Shown here: piece by piece, positions 26,027-36,000 of the stretch
Layout: every line of letters starts with the position of its first letter
Position numbering within the stretch: position 1 is the first letter of the stretch
Assembly (NCBI RefSeq): GCF_030227225.1
Contig: NZ_JASPHQ010000012.1
Location: 1-64,000, forward strand
Reading direction: 5' to 3'
DNA from: Corynebacterium rhinophilum
GTDB lineage: Bacteria > Actinomycetota > Actinomycetes > Mycobacteriales > Mycobacteriaceae
Length of the DNA: 64,000 nucleotides
Notes under the pieces: model-generated
What the model saw: the letters and a program-made list of their open reading frames with translations, nothing else
Databases searched by the model: none
Told to the model about the DNA's origin: nothing
Program-made: the position numbers and the translations under genes

Positions 26027-27496
26027 CTATTTTTTCGAATCTCCGTTCAAAAGATTTTCAAAGGCGTCCCGCGCCCGGCGCAGGTTGGAGCGCATGCTCG
26101 GTTCGTCATAGTCCTCCGGGGTGGAATCGACGTCGACGGAGGCGTCGAGCGTGGTGGAATCGCCATCGGAAGCCGCGTCGGCGCCGGCGATATCGGGGTT
26201 GGCGTGTTCTGGGACCTTGCGCCATTGCTCGCGCTTGTACTGCGCTTGCTCTTCGGTATAGCGGCCGATGAGGTAGCCCGCGACGGTGGAGTAGTTGAGC
26301 TCGGAGGAGTGCTTTTCCCCGGACTGCAGCTTCATCATGTCTTGGACGTAGCGATAAGCCACCGCGATCATGGCGGCGGTCGGCACGGCCAAGAATCCAC
26401 CAATGAGTCCAAAGAGCGCGGAGCCGACGATGACGGAGACCAAAACAATGACTGGGTGCAGGTTCATGGCCTTCGCCTGCAGCCACGGCGAGAGGACATT
26501 GCCTTCAAGCTGCTGGACCAAAAGAACGAGACCCAAGACCAACAGTGCTTGGGTAAAGCCCAAAGACACTAAGGCGATAACCACCGCGAGCGCGCCAGAG
26601 ACAATGGCGCCGACGAACGGGATGAAGCCGGCGATGAAGGTGATGATTGCCAGGGCCATCGCCAAGGGCACGCCGATAAGCACGAGGCCGAGGCCGATAA
26701 AGATGGCATCGATAAGCGAGACCACTGCCTGTGCCCGAATGAATCCGCCCAGGGTATTCCAGGCGCGCGTGAGCAATTCCGTGAGGTGCCAGCCGGCGCG
26801 TCGGCCGGTGGCATCGCGCAGCCACGGCAGGAATTTGGTGCCGTCCTTGAGGAAGAAGAAGGTGAGCACCAAGACAATGAACACCGTAACGAAAAATGAG
26901 GTGGCATTGCCGATGCCCGTAAATACAGACCCGGCGATAACGCCCGCACGCTCTTGCAACCAGCCCGCGGCCTCGTCAATATAGGTGCTCATATCGTCGC
27001 TATCGAGGTTCAACGGTGGACCCTGGGCCCAAACCTGGAGCTGCTGGATGCCCGAGACCGTTTGTAGGTAGAGCGACTGGGATTGCCGCATGAAGTCCGG
27101 CGCCACCGAGGCGATGAGCCCACCGACGGCGGCTGAAGAGAGCAGGATTGTCACAATCGCTGCCAGGCCCGCGGGTAGTCCCTTTGTTCGCATCCAACGC
27201 GCCATGGGGTTAAGCACTGTACAGATAATAAGAGCCAAGAGCACTGGAAGGATGCCCTGCCAGAAGCTACCCAGGACCTGATATACAGCAAAAAGGAAAA
27301 CGCCGATTATCAGCAGGCGCACGGCCCACAGGGAGGTCGATTTCACCATTTCGCCCGCAATGACGGAGCGATCGACCTGATTGCCCGGGGGGTGCGGCGA
27401 TACGTCGTCCAATTGGTTGGTGTCGAAGTCACCGTCCATCTTATCGCCCGGGCTCGCCTGTGGCTTTTCGGGTGTTGGTTGCTTATCAGAACTCAC
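26027..27496 (-). CDS. AI-2E/PerM family transporter
   Basis: The product of about 489 aa has an acidic N-terminal tail, about eight membrane segments characteristic of the AI-2E exporter family (two near residues 60-110, one near 120, then a cluster from 205 to 370 including GLVLIGVPLAMALAIITFIA and LVLLVQQLEGNVLSPWLQ), and an acidic C-terminal tail of about 90 residues. The E-G-N-x-L-x-P-x-L/x motif is a family hallmark. Members export AI-2 or drive Na+/H+ antiport; substrate here is unknown. GTG 27496 is chosen, ATG 27514 is the alternative. A homologue (Rv1101c) sits in the same core block in M. tuberculosis. Confidence 0.85.
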   Translation of the reverse strand: MSSDKQPTPEKPQASPGDKMDGDFDTNQLDDVSPHPPGNQVDRSVIAGEMVKSTSLWAVRLLIIGVFLFAVYQVLGSFWQGILPVLLALIICTVLNPMARWMRTKGLPAGLAAIVTILLSSAAVGGLIASVAPDFMRQSQSLYLQTVSGIQQLQVWAQGPPLNLDSDDMSTYIDEAAGWLQERAGVIAGSVFTGIGNATSFFVTVFIVLVLTFFFLKDGTKFLPWLRDATGRRAGWHLTELLTRAWNTLGGFIRAQAVVSLIDAIFIGLGLVLIGVPLAMALAIITFIAGFIPFVGAIVSGALAVVIALVSLGFTQALLVLGLVLLVQQLEGNVLSPWLQAKAMNLHPVIVLVSVIVGSALFGLIGGFLAVPTAAMIAVAYRYVQDMMKLQSGEKHSSELNYSTVAGYLIGRYTEEQAQYKREQWRKVPEHANPDIAGADAASDGDSTTLDASVDVDSTPEDYDEPSMRSNLRRARDAFENLLNGDSKK

Positions 27497-27543
27497 CCCA
27501 CCATCTTGCCTCATAACGCGGTAGGTGCGTTAGGATTAGCCCC

Positions 27544-28629
27544 GTGAGTCTTACACTAGGAATCGTCGGCTTGCCCAATGTGGGCAAGTCCACTTTGTTT
27601 AATGCCCTGACCCGTTCCGAAATCTTGGCGGCTAATTACCCATTCGCCACCATCGAGCCCAACGTGGGCTTGGTGGAGCTGCCGGATCCCCGTTTGGACG
27701 CCCTCGCCAAGATGTTCAACTCCGAGCGTATCTTGCCGGCGACCGTGTCCTTCGTGGATATTGCCGGCATCGTCGCAGGTGCCTCGCAGGGCGAGGGTAT
27801 GGGAAACGCCTTCCTAGCCAATATCCGCGAGGCCGACGCTATCTGCCAGGTGGTCCGCGCCTTTTCTGATGACAATGTCATCCACGTCGATGGCCAGGTA
27901 GATCCCGGCAATGACATTTCCGTTATTAATACAGAGCTGATTCTGGCGGATCTGCAGACCATAGAGAAGGCCCTGCCGCGCCTAGAAAAGGATGCCCGGA
28001 AGAATAAGGACTTGGCGCCTGTTGTGGAGGCCACCAAGAAGGCGCAGGAAATCCTAGAGGATGACCGCACCCTCTTCGCCGCCGCCAAGACCGGCGAGAT
28101 TGATCTTTCCCTCGTACGCGAGCTGCACCTGATGACGGCTAAGCCCTTCCTCTATGTCTTTAACTCGGACGAGGCTGTGCTTACCGATGCCACCAAGAAG
28201 GACGAACTGCGCCAGCTCGTCGCCCCAGCAGATTGCGTTTTCCTCGATGCACAAACCGAGTCCGAGCTCTTGGAGCTGGATGAGGACGAGGCAAGCGAGC
28301 TGCTCGAGGCAGTAGGCCAAGAAGAGCCCGGCTTGGCTACCTTGGCCAAGGCTGGTTTCTCCACCTTGGGCCTGCAAACCTACCTCACCGCTGGTGAAAA
28401 GGAAGCCCGCGCGTGGACCATTAAGCAAGGCGCTGCCGCACCCCAGGCCGCTGGAGTTATCCACACCGACTTTGAAAAGAAGTTCATCAAGGCTGAAATC
28501 GTCTCCTTCGACGATCTCGTTGCCGCCGGCTCCATGGCCGAGGCGCGCGCCAACGGCAAGGTCCGTCAAGAAGGCAAGGACTACATCATGCACGATGGCG
28601 ACGTGTGTGACTTCAAGATCGGCGGCTAA
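27544..28629 (+). CDS. ychF: Redox-regulated ATPase YchF
   Basis: YchF/OLA1 is an Obg-like P-loop protein that binds ribosomes and prefers ATP to GTP. The 361-aa product has GLPNVGKST at residues 9-17, the G3 motif DIAGIV near residue 75, and NSDE near residue 210 in place of the GTP-specific NKxD, the reason for ATP preference. The C-terminal TGS-like domain (AWTIKQGAAAPQAAGVIHTDFEKKFIKAEI) is complete. Start is GTG 27544 with no obvious ribosome-binding site; transcription may start at or near it. Confidence 0.95.
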   Translation: MSLTLGIVGLPNVGKSTLFNALTRSEILAANYPFATIEPNVGLVELPDPRLDALAKMFNSERILPATVSFVDIAGIVAGASQGEGMGNAFLANIREADAICQVVRAFSDDNVIHVDGQVDPGNDISVINTELILADLQTIEKALPRLEKDARKNKDLAPVVEATKKAQEILEDDRTLFAAAKTGEIDLSLVRELHLMTAKPFLYVFNSDEAVLTDATKKDELRQLVAPADCVFLDAQTESELLELDEDEASELLEAVGQEEPGLATLAKAGFSTLGLQTYLTAGEKEARAWTIKQGAAAPQAAGVIHTDFEKKFIKAEIVSFDDLVAAGSMAEARANGKVRQEGKDYIMHDGDVCDFKIGG

Positions 28630-28727
28630 ATCCTAGCTTGTTGCAGGTCGCGAAAGTAAACGTGGCGAGCGCGCGAATGTAGAGTTATCCTATTTGCGTA
28701 CCCGACAACAATAAGGAGGTCATAATA

Positions 28728-29261
28728 ATGGCTGAGCTAGAAAACAAGACGATTGCAATCATTGCGACGAATGACTTTGAAGACTCCGAGCTGACCTCTC
28801 CGCTAGAGGCCGTGCAGAAGGCCGGCGCTACTGTGAAGGTTCTGGCGCCTAAGGCCGGCACCATTACGGGCAAGAACGGTACCGAGATTAGCGTTGATGC
28901 TACGACCAAGGACTCCGAGGGTGAGACCTTCGACGGCATCATCTTGCCTGGCGGCACCAATAACGCTGACCTCATCCGCCTGGATGAGGCAGCCGTTAGC
29001 ATCGTGCGCAAGCACATGGGCGAGGACCGCCCCTTGGGCGCCATCTGCCACGGCGGTTGGATTCTAGCCGATGCAGAGGCCCTCAAGGGTCGCACCTTGA
29101 CGTCCTTCCCGTCCCTGCAGACCGATCTCCGCAACGCAGGTGCTACCTGGGTTGACGAAGAGGTCCACTGCGATCAGGGCTTGGTCTCCTCCCGTACCCC
29201 GGATGACTTGCCTGCATTCAACGCTAAGTTGGTCGAAGAGTTCGCAGAGGGTCAGCACTAA
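28728..29261 (+). CDS. DJ-1/PfpI family protein
   Basis: The 177-aa product belongs to the class I glutamine-amidotransferase-like PfpI/YhbO group, which act as protein or glyoxal deglycases or as chaperones under stress. The nucleophile elbow is AICHGGWIL with Cys107, preceded by the acidic residue expected in DFEDSEL, and the fold signature DGIILPGGTNNADLIR is present. It has a strong ribosome-binding site (AAGGAGGT), suggesting high expression, and its own terminator. Confidence 0.9.
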   Translation: MAELENKTIAIIATNDFEDSELTSPLEAVQKAGATVKVLAPKAGTITGKNGTEISVDATTKDSEGETFDGIILPGGTNNADLIRLDEAAVSIVRKHMGEDRPLGAICHGGWILADAEALKGRTLTSFPSLQTDLRNAGATWVDEEVHCDQGLVSSRTPDDLPAFNAKLVEEFAEGQH

Positions 29262-29282
29262 ATTAGGCTAAAGCCTTAATTA

Positions 29283-29335
29283 CTCCCTACGAGCCAGAGT
29301 GTGAGAAACTTTCTGGCTCGTAGGGAGATTTTCGT
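29283..29335 (+). terminator. Terminator after the PfpI gene
   Basis: A perfect 16-bp stem (29283-29298 with 29312-29327) is followed by ATTTTCG. Confidence 0.9.
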
Positions 29336-29419
29336 CTATATGGGCTCCTCGCGTTCGCTAGGGTGGATCAAGGATTTGGTTGAATGTTTAAGGATTCTCG
29401 CCGTCTGCTAACCTTTGAA

Positions 29420-29560
29420 CCTAGAAGGGGAGTAGTTCCTACGGCGCTTACTGCGCCGCGATGACTGGTCGACACACTGGCTTAAAGGCCCGGCCACTCA
29501 GCATCGAGGCATTCGATGCGAACGAGACCTTCGGACTGATTCTGGTTGCCGAAGGGAGAG
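29420..29560 (+). promoter_or_regulatory. yybP-ykoY manganese riboswitch
   Basis: The two invariant signatures of the yybP-ykoY class are present: GGGGAGTAG at 29427-29435 and AACGAGACC at 29521-29529. P1 can form between GAAGG (29424-29428) and CCTTC (29528-29532). Internal hairpins are CGGCGC/GCGCCG (about 29442-29459) and GCATCGA/TCGATGC (29501-29519). The 3' half, CCTTCGG (29528-29534), can instead pair with CCGAAGG (29549-29555), hiding the GAAGGGAGAG ribosome-binding site of the downstream CDF gene. P1 and this sequestering stem exclude each other, so Mn2+ binding should switch translation on. The class is known to sense Mn2+. Confidence 0.85.
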
Positions 29561-29569
29561 TAGTAGACC

Positions 29570-30484
29570 TTGTCTTCTTTAAGTACTGAGCAGCGTATTT
29601 TAGAGCGCTTTATGATGTTGTCCATCGCCGCGGCGGTGGCGACAATTGTCCTGAAATCCCTGGCGGCATGGCTGACGGGCTCGGTTGGTTTCTTCTCTGA
29701 TGCCCTCGAATCCCTCGTGAATCTCGTGGCCGCCATCGCAGGTTATTGCGCCTTGCGTATTGCCGCTAAGCCTGCCGATGATAATCACCACTTTGGCCAC
29801 GGTAAGGCGGAGTATATTTCCGCGTTGGTAGAAGGGGCGATGATTTTCATTGCGGCAGGAGCCATCATCTACACCGCAGTCCAACGCCTTTTTACTCCCC
29901 AGCCCGTTGAAGAAGGCGGTTGGGGCTTAGCGCTGTCGCTATTGTCCTCGTTGCTCAATCTGGGCGTCGGTTTGGCCCTGATTAAGGCGGGCAAGTGCTA
30001 CCGGTCTGCGACGCTAAATGCGGATGGGCACCACCTGATTACGGATGTGTGGACCTCCGCCGGCGTTCTCGCCGGCATGGCTGCGGTGTATCTCACGGGC
30101 TGGTTGTGGCTTGATGCGCTTGTGGCCTTGGCCGTTGGCATCAATATCTTGTGGACGGGATTTAAGATTTTGCGCGATTCCGTCAGCAGCCTGCTTTCTG
30201 AGGCCCTTCCGCAAGAAGAGCAAGATCAAATTTGGGATCTCTTAGCTGAACTGGAAAAAGAAAAGTCCGTGACTTTCACGGATCGGCGTACGGTAGCCTC
30301 CGGCAGGCAAAGAATGGTCTACCTGACCATGGAGGTGCCAGCGGACTGGAGCGTGCTCTACTCACACGAGATTGCCGATGACGTCGAAGTTGCCCTCGAC
30401 GAGCTTTTCGCCGGATGCAGCGTATTTATCCACGTGGAGCCGGCCGGTGTTGCACATCGCCGCCCACTTCCATTCCGGCAATAA
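29570..30484 (+). CDS. Cation diffusion facilitator, probable Mn2+ exporter
   Basis: The 304-aa CDF protein has six membrane helices and a C-terminal cytoplasmic domain. Metal-site segments are SDALESLVNLVAA in TM2 (about residues 38-50) and HHLITDVWTS in TM5 (about 154-163), with the family HHFGHGKAEY motif between TM2 and TM3. The second helix offers Glu/Asn where many zinc CDFs have Asp/Asp. Control by the upstream Mn2+ riboswitch argues that it exports manganese. Start is TTG 29570, nine bases after AAGGGAGAG, the site the riboswitch can mask. Confidence 0.88.
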   Translation: MSSLSTEQRILERFMMLSIAAAVATIVLKSLAAWLTGSVGFFSDALESLVNLVAAIAGYCALRIAAKPADDNHHFGHGKAEYISALVEGAMIFIAAGAIIYTAVQRLFTPQPVEEGGWGLALSLLSSLLNLGVGLALIKAGKCYRSATLNADGHHLITDVWTSAGVLAGMAAVYLTGWLWLDALVALAVGINILWTGFKILRDSVSSLLSEALPQEEQDQIWDLLAELEKEKSVTFTDRRTVASGRQRMVYLTMEVPADWSVLYSHEIADDVEVALDELFAGCSVFIHVEPAGVAHRRPLPFRQ

Positions 30485-30486
30485 AT

Positions 30487-30525
30487 AAAGGCCCAAGGCG
30501 CTGTGCCCTGGGCCTTTATTTTCGT
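30487..30525. terminator. Terminator between CDF and symporter genes
   Basis: Stem AAAGGCCCA/TGGGCCTTT (30487-30517), followed by ATTTTCGTTTATT, between convergent stops. Confidence 0.75.
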
Positions 30526-30528
30526 TTA

Positions 30529-31890
30529 TTAAGCCTTGACGCTTACTTCCTCGTCGGAGTCTTCCTCCATGATGTGCTTGACGCCATTTTCGGCTTCATC
30601 CCAGACCTCTTGGTTCTGGATGCCCGCGCGCTTGGCGACGACCGTCGCGCACAATGCCTGACCCGTGACGTTGAGTGCCGTACGGCCCATGTCAATGATG
30701 GGCTCAATGGCCAGCAGCAAACCAACGCCGGCCAAAGGAAGGCCCAGCGTGGACAGGGTCAGCGTGAGCATGACTGTCGCGCCAGTGGTACCCGCGGTAG
30801 CCGCGGAACCAATAACGGAGACGAAAATGATGAGCAGGTATTGCGTGAAGTCTAGGTCCACGCCATAGAATTGCGCGACGAAAATCGCGGCAACAGCAGG
30901 GTAGACGGAGGCGCAGCCATCCATCTTCGTAGTGGCACCGAGTGGCACTGCGAAGGACGCGTACTCGGTGGGAACGCCCAAGGCGCGTTCGCTGAAGCGT
31001 TGCGTTGCGGGCATAACACCCATAGAGGAGCGGGTGACAAAGCCCAAGGACGTTACCGGCCAAATGCGCTTGTAGAAGCCCGTGACCGAGATATTGTTGA
31101 ACTTCAGTACCGCTGGGTAGACCACGGCGAAGACGATTGCCAGGCCCACATACATTGCCAAGACGAATTTGCCCAGAGAGCCAAGTGCGTCCCAGCCGTA
31201 GGTAGCAACTGCCTTACCAATAAGCGCTGCGGTACCAATCGGTGCCAGGCGGATAATCCACCACAGGACCTTCTGGATGACCTTGAGGAAGGACTCCGTA
31301 AAGTGCAGGAAGGGATCGGCTGCCTTACCGGTCTGTACGGCGGCAATGCCAATGGCCAAGGAGATAACCAGCAGCTGAAGCGCACCGAAGTTCAGCGATA
31401 TTTCGCCATCGCTGGCAGAGGCGGTAAGGCCAAAGAAGTTTTGTGGCAGGAGCTGCTCAAAGAAGGCAGTCCACGAACCAACGCTTGAAGGATCCTCTGC
31501 AGCGGATGCATCGACGCTCGTGCCAGCACCGGGCTTCATGACTAATGCCACGACGATGCCCACGATGACGGAAAAGAACGCCGTAATGGCGAACCACACC
31601 AACGTAGAAATGGCCAACGATGCGGCATTGGCAACCTTGCGCAGGTTAGCTACAGAGGTGACCACCGCGGCGAAGATAAGCGGCGGAACCATGACCTTCA
31701 ATAGCTGGACATAGGCGCCACCGACACCGCTGAGCAGGTTGGTTAACCACCCTGGGTTGTCAGGATCGGTATTCATCCCAGATGCGATCAGTCCTAGGAT
31801 GAGGCCGATAATAAGGCCCGCAATGACTTGCGCGCCAAACCCCGTTGCCCAGCTAGGAAGTTTGGAGCGAGAGGAAACTTTTTGTGTCAT
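30529..31890 (-). CDS. Dicarboxylate/amino acid:cation symporter (DAACS)
   Basis: The 453-aa transporter has the DAACS fold: about eight helices plus two re-entrant loops. Signature regions are VMVPPLIFAAVVTSVANLR near residue 65, the serine-rich loop TRSSMGVMPATQ near 290, the TTKMDGCASVYPAVAAIF motif near 325 and the ATAGTTGATVMLTLTLSTLGLP hairpin near 370. The TKMDG motif suggests a Na+- or H+-coupled glutamate/aspartate/C4-dicarboxylate or serine/threonine symporter; the substrate is not resolved. ATG 31890 follows AAAGGACG. Confidence 0.88.
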   Translation of the reverse strand: MTQKVSSRSKLPSWATGFGAQVIAGLIIGLILGLIASGMNTDPDNPGWLTNLLSGVGGAYVQLLKVMVPPLIFAAVVTSVANLRKVANAASLAISTLVWFAITAFFSVIVGIVVALVMKPGAGTSVDASAAEDPSSVGSWTAFFEQLLPQNFFGLTASASDGEISLNFGALQLLVISLAIGIAAVQTGKAADPFLHFTESFLKVIQKVLWWIIRLAPIGTAALIGKAVATYGWDALGSLGKFVLAMYVGLAIVFAVVYPAVLKFNNISVTGFYKRIWPVTSLGFVTRSSMGVMPATQRFSERALGVPTEYASFAVPLGATTKMDGCASVYPAVAAIFVAQFYGVDLDFTQYLLIIFVSVIGSAATAGTTGATVMLTLTLSTLGLPLAGVGLLLAIEPIIDMGRTALNVTGQALCATVVAKRAGIQNQEVWDEAENGVKHIMEEDSDEEVSVKA

Positions 31891-32153
31891 AGAACGTCCT
31901 TTAGAAATAAAATGAACAGGTCTGACTATTTGTTGAGTACGGTTCTGTTCAACTTCAACTAGTTTCACTTTATTCCACACGTCAAACCGCAAAGAAAAAG
32001 GGTCTCGTTTGCAGCAGGTGAATTGCTTTGACCGCTTTGTAGATAAAGCGGTTCAGTATCCACTCATGCTTTCACCTTCAGCTGCGACCTCCATCCCGCC
32101 CTTTATCTCTTCCTCCTGCAACCCCGCGCTTCATCCCTCCTCCTGCAACGCCG

Positions 32154-32216
32154 CCCTTCGCGCTCACCGCGAGCATCAGCTCGGTTGGCTCGCCTATCTC
32201 CCGTGAGCGCGAAGGG
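32154..32216. repeat. Palindromic repeat unit A1
   Basis: Perfect 14-bp inverted arms CCCTTCGCGCTCAC and GTGAGCGCGAAGGG enclose about 35 bp of unrelated sequence. First of nine units in the window. Confidence 0.85.
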
Positions 32217-32286
32217 AGGGGTAGGGGAGATGAATGGTCGCCCTCGATTTAATACACTGCCCGTCCGCTCGAATTCGTCTTCCTCA

Positions 32287-32346
32287 CCTTCGCGCTCACC
32301 GATAGCGCAGCGCCCCGGTGAAAGCCGCTGCCGGTGAGCGCGAAGG
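32287..32346. repeat. Palindromic repeat unit A2
   Basis: Perfect arms CCTTCGCGCTCACC and GGTGAGCGCGAAGG enclose a 32-bp core. Confidence 0.85.
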
Positions 32347-32423
32347 GCGGTTGGGTACTACGCGCAAACTAAGAGAACAGCGCTTAATCAAAGCAGCGGG
32401 GTACCGTTAGCTGCCATACTGGA

Positions 32424-33023
32424 ATGATGAAGATTCTGGTAACTGCTTTTGATGCCTTTGGCGGCGAAGAGATTAACCCTACAGAACGCGCGCTGGATAG
32501 GCTGCCGGATGAAATCCGCGGCGCGCAGATTATTAAGCACCCTGTGCCAACGGTATTCGGTGAAGCACTGAAACAGGCAATTGCTGCGGCCGAGGAAGAA
32601 GATGTGGACGCGGTGGTCTGCCTGGGGCAGGCCGGCGGGCGTGGGCATATCACTCCGGAGCGGGTAGGCATCAACTTGGCGGATGCTTCTATTCCGGATA
32701 ATGCGGGCAACCAGCCAATCGATGAACCAGTGGTTGAAGGTGGCCCAGTCGCATACTTTTCCACCCTGCCGGTGAAGGCGATGGTCGCAGCGATTCAGGA
32801 GGCGGAGATTCCGGCACGGGTCTCGACCACCGCGGGAACGTTTGTGTGCAACCACCTGTTTTATGGCCTGCTGCACCATTTCAAAGATACGCAGGTAAAA
32901 GCAGGCTTTATCCACGTGCCGTTTATTAAGGAGCAGAATAAAGAAAACAGCCCGATGCTGGAGCTCGCGGACGTCGTGCAGGGCGTGGAATGCGCGATCA
33001 GCGCAGTTGCGAAAAACGCTTAG
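32424..33023 (+). CDS. pcp: Pyroglutamyl-peptidase I
   Basis: Pcp removes N-terminal pyroglutamate from peptides. The 199-aa product is a C15 cysteine peptidase with the expected triad: Glu79 in ITPERVGIN, Cys142 in TAGTFVCNHLFYG and His164 in AGFIHVPFI. N-terminal VTAFDAFGGEEINPTE matches the family FxPFGG-type start. Two consecutive ATG codons open the frame. It lies about 50 bp before the formate dehydrogenase operon but is probably functionally unrelated. Confidence 0.92.
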   Translation: MMKILVTAFDAFGGEEINPTERALDRLPDEIRGAQIIKHPVPTVFGEALKQAIAAAEEEDVDAVVCLGQAGGRGHITPERVGINLADASIPDNAGNQPIDEPVVEGGPVAYFSTLPVKAMVAAIQEAEIPARVSTTAGTFVCNHLFYGLLHHFKDTQVKAGFIHVPFIKEQNKENSPMLELADVVQGVECAISAVAKNA

Positions 33024-33030
33024 GGTCACC

Positions 33031-33061
33031 TTGCTAGAGAAATTTTCCGCCCAAATATAGA
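33031..33061 (+). promoter_or_regulatory. Possible promoter of the fdh operon
   Basis: TTGCTA (33031-33036) and TATAGA (33056-33061) lie 19 bp apart, ending about 10 bp before the fdhA ATG. The 5' leader would be very short, and there is no ribosome-binding site, so the message could be leaderless. Tentative. Confidence 0.3.
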
Positions 33062-33070
33062 TTTAAAGTC

Positions 33071-36000
33071 ATGTCTCGCTTAAGTCCTCTCAACTGGCCG
33101 GTGGTGCGCCAGCTGCGTAGCGGCGATCCCTTTGGCAGGGATATCAATACGCAGTCTTCTAAGAGTAAGGAAAAGCACGGGCGCACAGTGGAAGCTGACC
33201 GCGTGGTGCAATCCGTGTGCCCATACTGCGCCGTCGGTTGTGCCCAGCGCGTATACGTCAAAGATGACCGGGTCATCCAGATTGAGGGCGATCCGGATTC
33301 ACCGATTTCGCGCGGGCGTTTGTGCCCCAAGGGCTCGGCGTCGGAGCAGTTGGTCAACTCCGCAACGCGTTTGACCAAGATTAAATATCGCGCACCGCAC
33401 TCCACCGAGTGGCAGGAGCTGGATGAAGACACCGCGATGGACATGATCGCGGATCGTTTCTTGGAAGCGCGCCGGAAGGGCTGGCAAGACACCGACGACT
33501 CGGGGCGGAAGTTGAACCGCACGATGGGTGTCGCTGGCCTTGGTGGCGCGACCTTGGATAACGAGGAAAACTACCTCATCAAGAAGCTTTTTACCGCTGC
33601 CGGTGCGGTGCAGCTCGAAAACCAGGCGCGCATATGACACTCCGCCACAGTTCCTAGTTTAGGAACTTCGTTTGGCCGCGGCGGCGCAACCCAACCGCTG
33701 CAGGATATGGCGAATGCTGATTGCATCGTCATTGAGGGTTCGAATATGGCCGAGTGCCACCCGGTGGGATTCCAGTGGGTCGTAGAAGCTAAAAAGCGTG
33801 GTGCCCGCATTATTCACGTGGATCCGCGGTATACGCGTACCTCTGCGTTCTCCAACCGTCACATTGGTATTCGCGGCGGTACCGACGTGGTGCTGTTGGG
33901 TGCGGTCATTAATTACATGCTCCAAAATGAACTGTACTTCCGCGATTATGTCGTGGCATATACCAATGCGCCGATGATCATCTCGGAGGACTACCAGGAC
34001 ACCGAGGAACTGGACGGACTGTTTTCTGGCTATGACCCGGAAACCGGCACGTACGTGACCGATTCGTGGCAGTACGTGCAAAAGCCGGAAGGTTCTTCCT
34101 GGAATGTGGAGCGCGATGACACCCTGGAGCACCCGAATTCGGTCTTCCAGATTCTCAAGCGCCACTATGCGCGCTATACCCCTGAGCTGGTAGAAGAAAC
34201 CTGCGGCATCGCGCAGGAAGACTTCTACTACCTGGCGGATTCCATTGCGCAGAATTCGGATCCGGAACACACCACGTGTTTCGCCTATGCTTTGGGCTTT
34301 ACCCAGCACACCTTGGGCGCGCAGTTCATCCGTACCGCTGCCATTTTGCAGCTCTTGATGGGCAATGTGGGCCGTCCGGGCTCCGGAATCATGGCCCTGC
34401 GCGGGCATGCCTCCATTCAGGGATCCACGGATATCCCGACGCTCTTCCACTCCCTGCCCGGCTACCTGCCCATGCCGAGCGTGGAAAAGCAGACGTGGCC
34501 GGAATTTGTGGATGAGATCCGGGATGAGTCCCAAAAGGGCTTCTGGCAGATTGGCGAGAATTACGCCGTGTCCTTGATGAAGTCCTACTGGGGAGATGCG
34601 GCGACCAAGGAAAATAACTGGGGCTATGACCTCATGCCGCGCATTTCCGGCGCGCATTCCACCTACGAAACCCTGCAGGCCATGCTCAATGGTCAGGTGG
34701 AAGGCTACTTCGTCTTTGGCCAGAATCCGGCGGTGGCGCAGTCCAATGGTGGCATGCAGCGCCGTGGTTTGGCTTCTCTGAAGTGGCTAGTGGTGCGCGA
34801 TTTCCAGGAAATCGAAACCGCATCGTTTTGGAAGGATGCGCCGGAGATCAAAAACGGCGAGCTGAAGACGGAAGACATCGAGACCGAAGTCTTCTTAATG
34901 CCCGCAGCTACCCACGTGGAAAAGGCCGGTACCTTTACCCAGACGCAGCGCATGCTGCAGTGGCGCTTCCAAACGGCGCCGCCGCCAGGCGATGCGAAGA
35001 GCGAGCTGTGGTTCTTCTACCAGCTGGGCAAGAAGCTGAAGGAACGCCTGCGCGATTCCACTGATCCGCGCGATCTCCCGCTCCAGAAGGTGACGTGGGA
35101 TTACGTGGAAAATGAGGAAGGCGAGCCGAACTCCGAGGATATCCTCAAGGAGATCAACGGCTACTACCTGGATGGGCCCAAGAAGGGTGAGCTTTTGCCC
35201 ACCTTCGTGGAGATGAAGAATGACGGCACGACCTCCGGCGGCTGCTGGATCTACACCGGCGTGTACAAGGACGGCGTTAACCAGTCCGCGCGCAAGGTCC
35301 CGGGTTCGGAGCAGAACGAGGTCGCGCCCGAGTGGGGCTGGGTATGGCCTGCTAACCGCCGCATTTTGTACAACCGTGCATCGGCCAAGCCGGATGGCAC
35401 CCCGTGGTCCGAGCGCAAGAAGTACGTGTGGTGGGACGAGGCCCAGGGCAAGTGGGTAGGCGATGACGTCCCTGACTTCCCGGTGACGAAGTCGCCCGAG
35501 TATAAGGCTCCCGCCGATGCCGTCGGTCCGGACGCCCTTGATGGCACGGACGCCTTCATCATGCAGGCGGACGGTCGCGGGTGGCTCTTTGCGCCTTCCG
35601 GGCTTTCCGATGGCCCTTTGCCCACCCACTACGAGCCGCAGGAGTCTCCGGTGACCAACGTGCTGTATAAGCAGCAGCAATCGCCGACGCGCTTGACCAT
35701 CAAGCGCCCGGACAACTTGCAGCGTCCAGAACCGGGCATGCCCGGTGCGGAGGTTTTTCCGTTCGTATTTTCTACCTATCGCCTCACGGAGATGTACACC
35801 TCGGGTGCGATGTCGCGCCGTCTGCCTTATCTGGCGGAGCTGCAGCCGGGCCTATTCTGCGAGGTGGATAAGGACTTGGCCGCAAAGCGCGGCTTGGAAA
35901 ATGGCGAGTGGGCGACGATTATCTCGCCGCGCGGCGTGATTGAGGCGCAGGTCTTGGTCACCGATCGCATGCAGATGCTGAAGATCAATGGGGAAGAATT

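Larger units (their letters stand above)
31891..32423. other. Divergent intergenic region with two palindromic units
   Basis: A gap of about 530 bp lies between the symporter and pcp starts. It holds the symporter promoter region, a C/T-rich stretch with a direct repeat of CTCCTGCAAC (about 32113 and 32139), and two palindromic repeat units described separately. I find no gene here. Confidence 0.6.

Noticed and set aside
32154..32346. Palindromic units as ordinary Rho-independent terminators
   Set aside because: Loops of over 30 nt, no T-tract, and placement between divergent starts.
33635..33637. TGA read as a nonsense mutation splitting fdhA
   Set aside because: The residue position, SECIS hairpin and adjacent selABCD genes all indicate selenocysteine.
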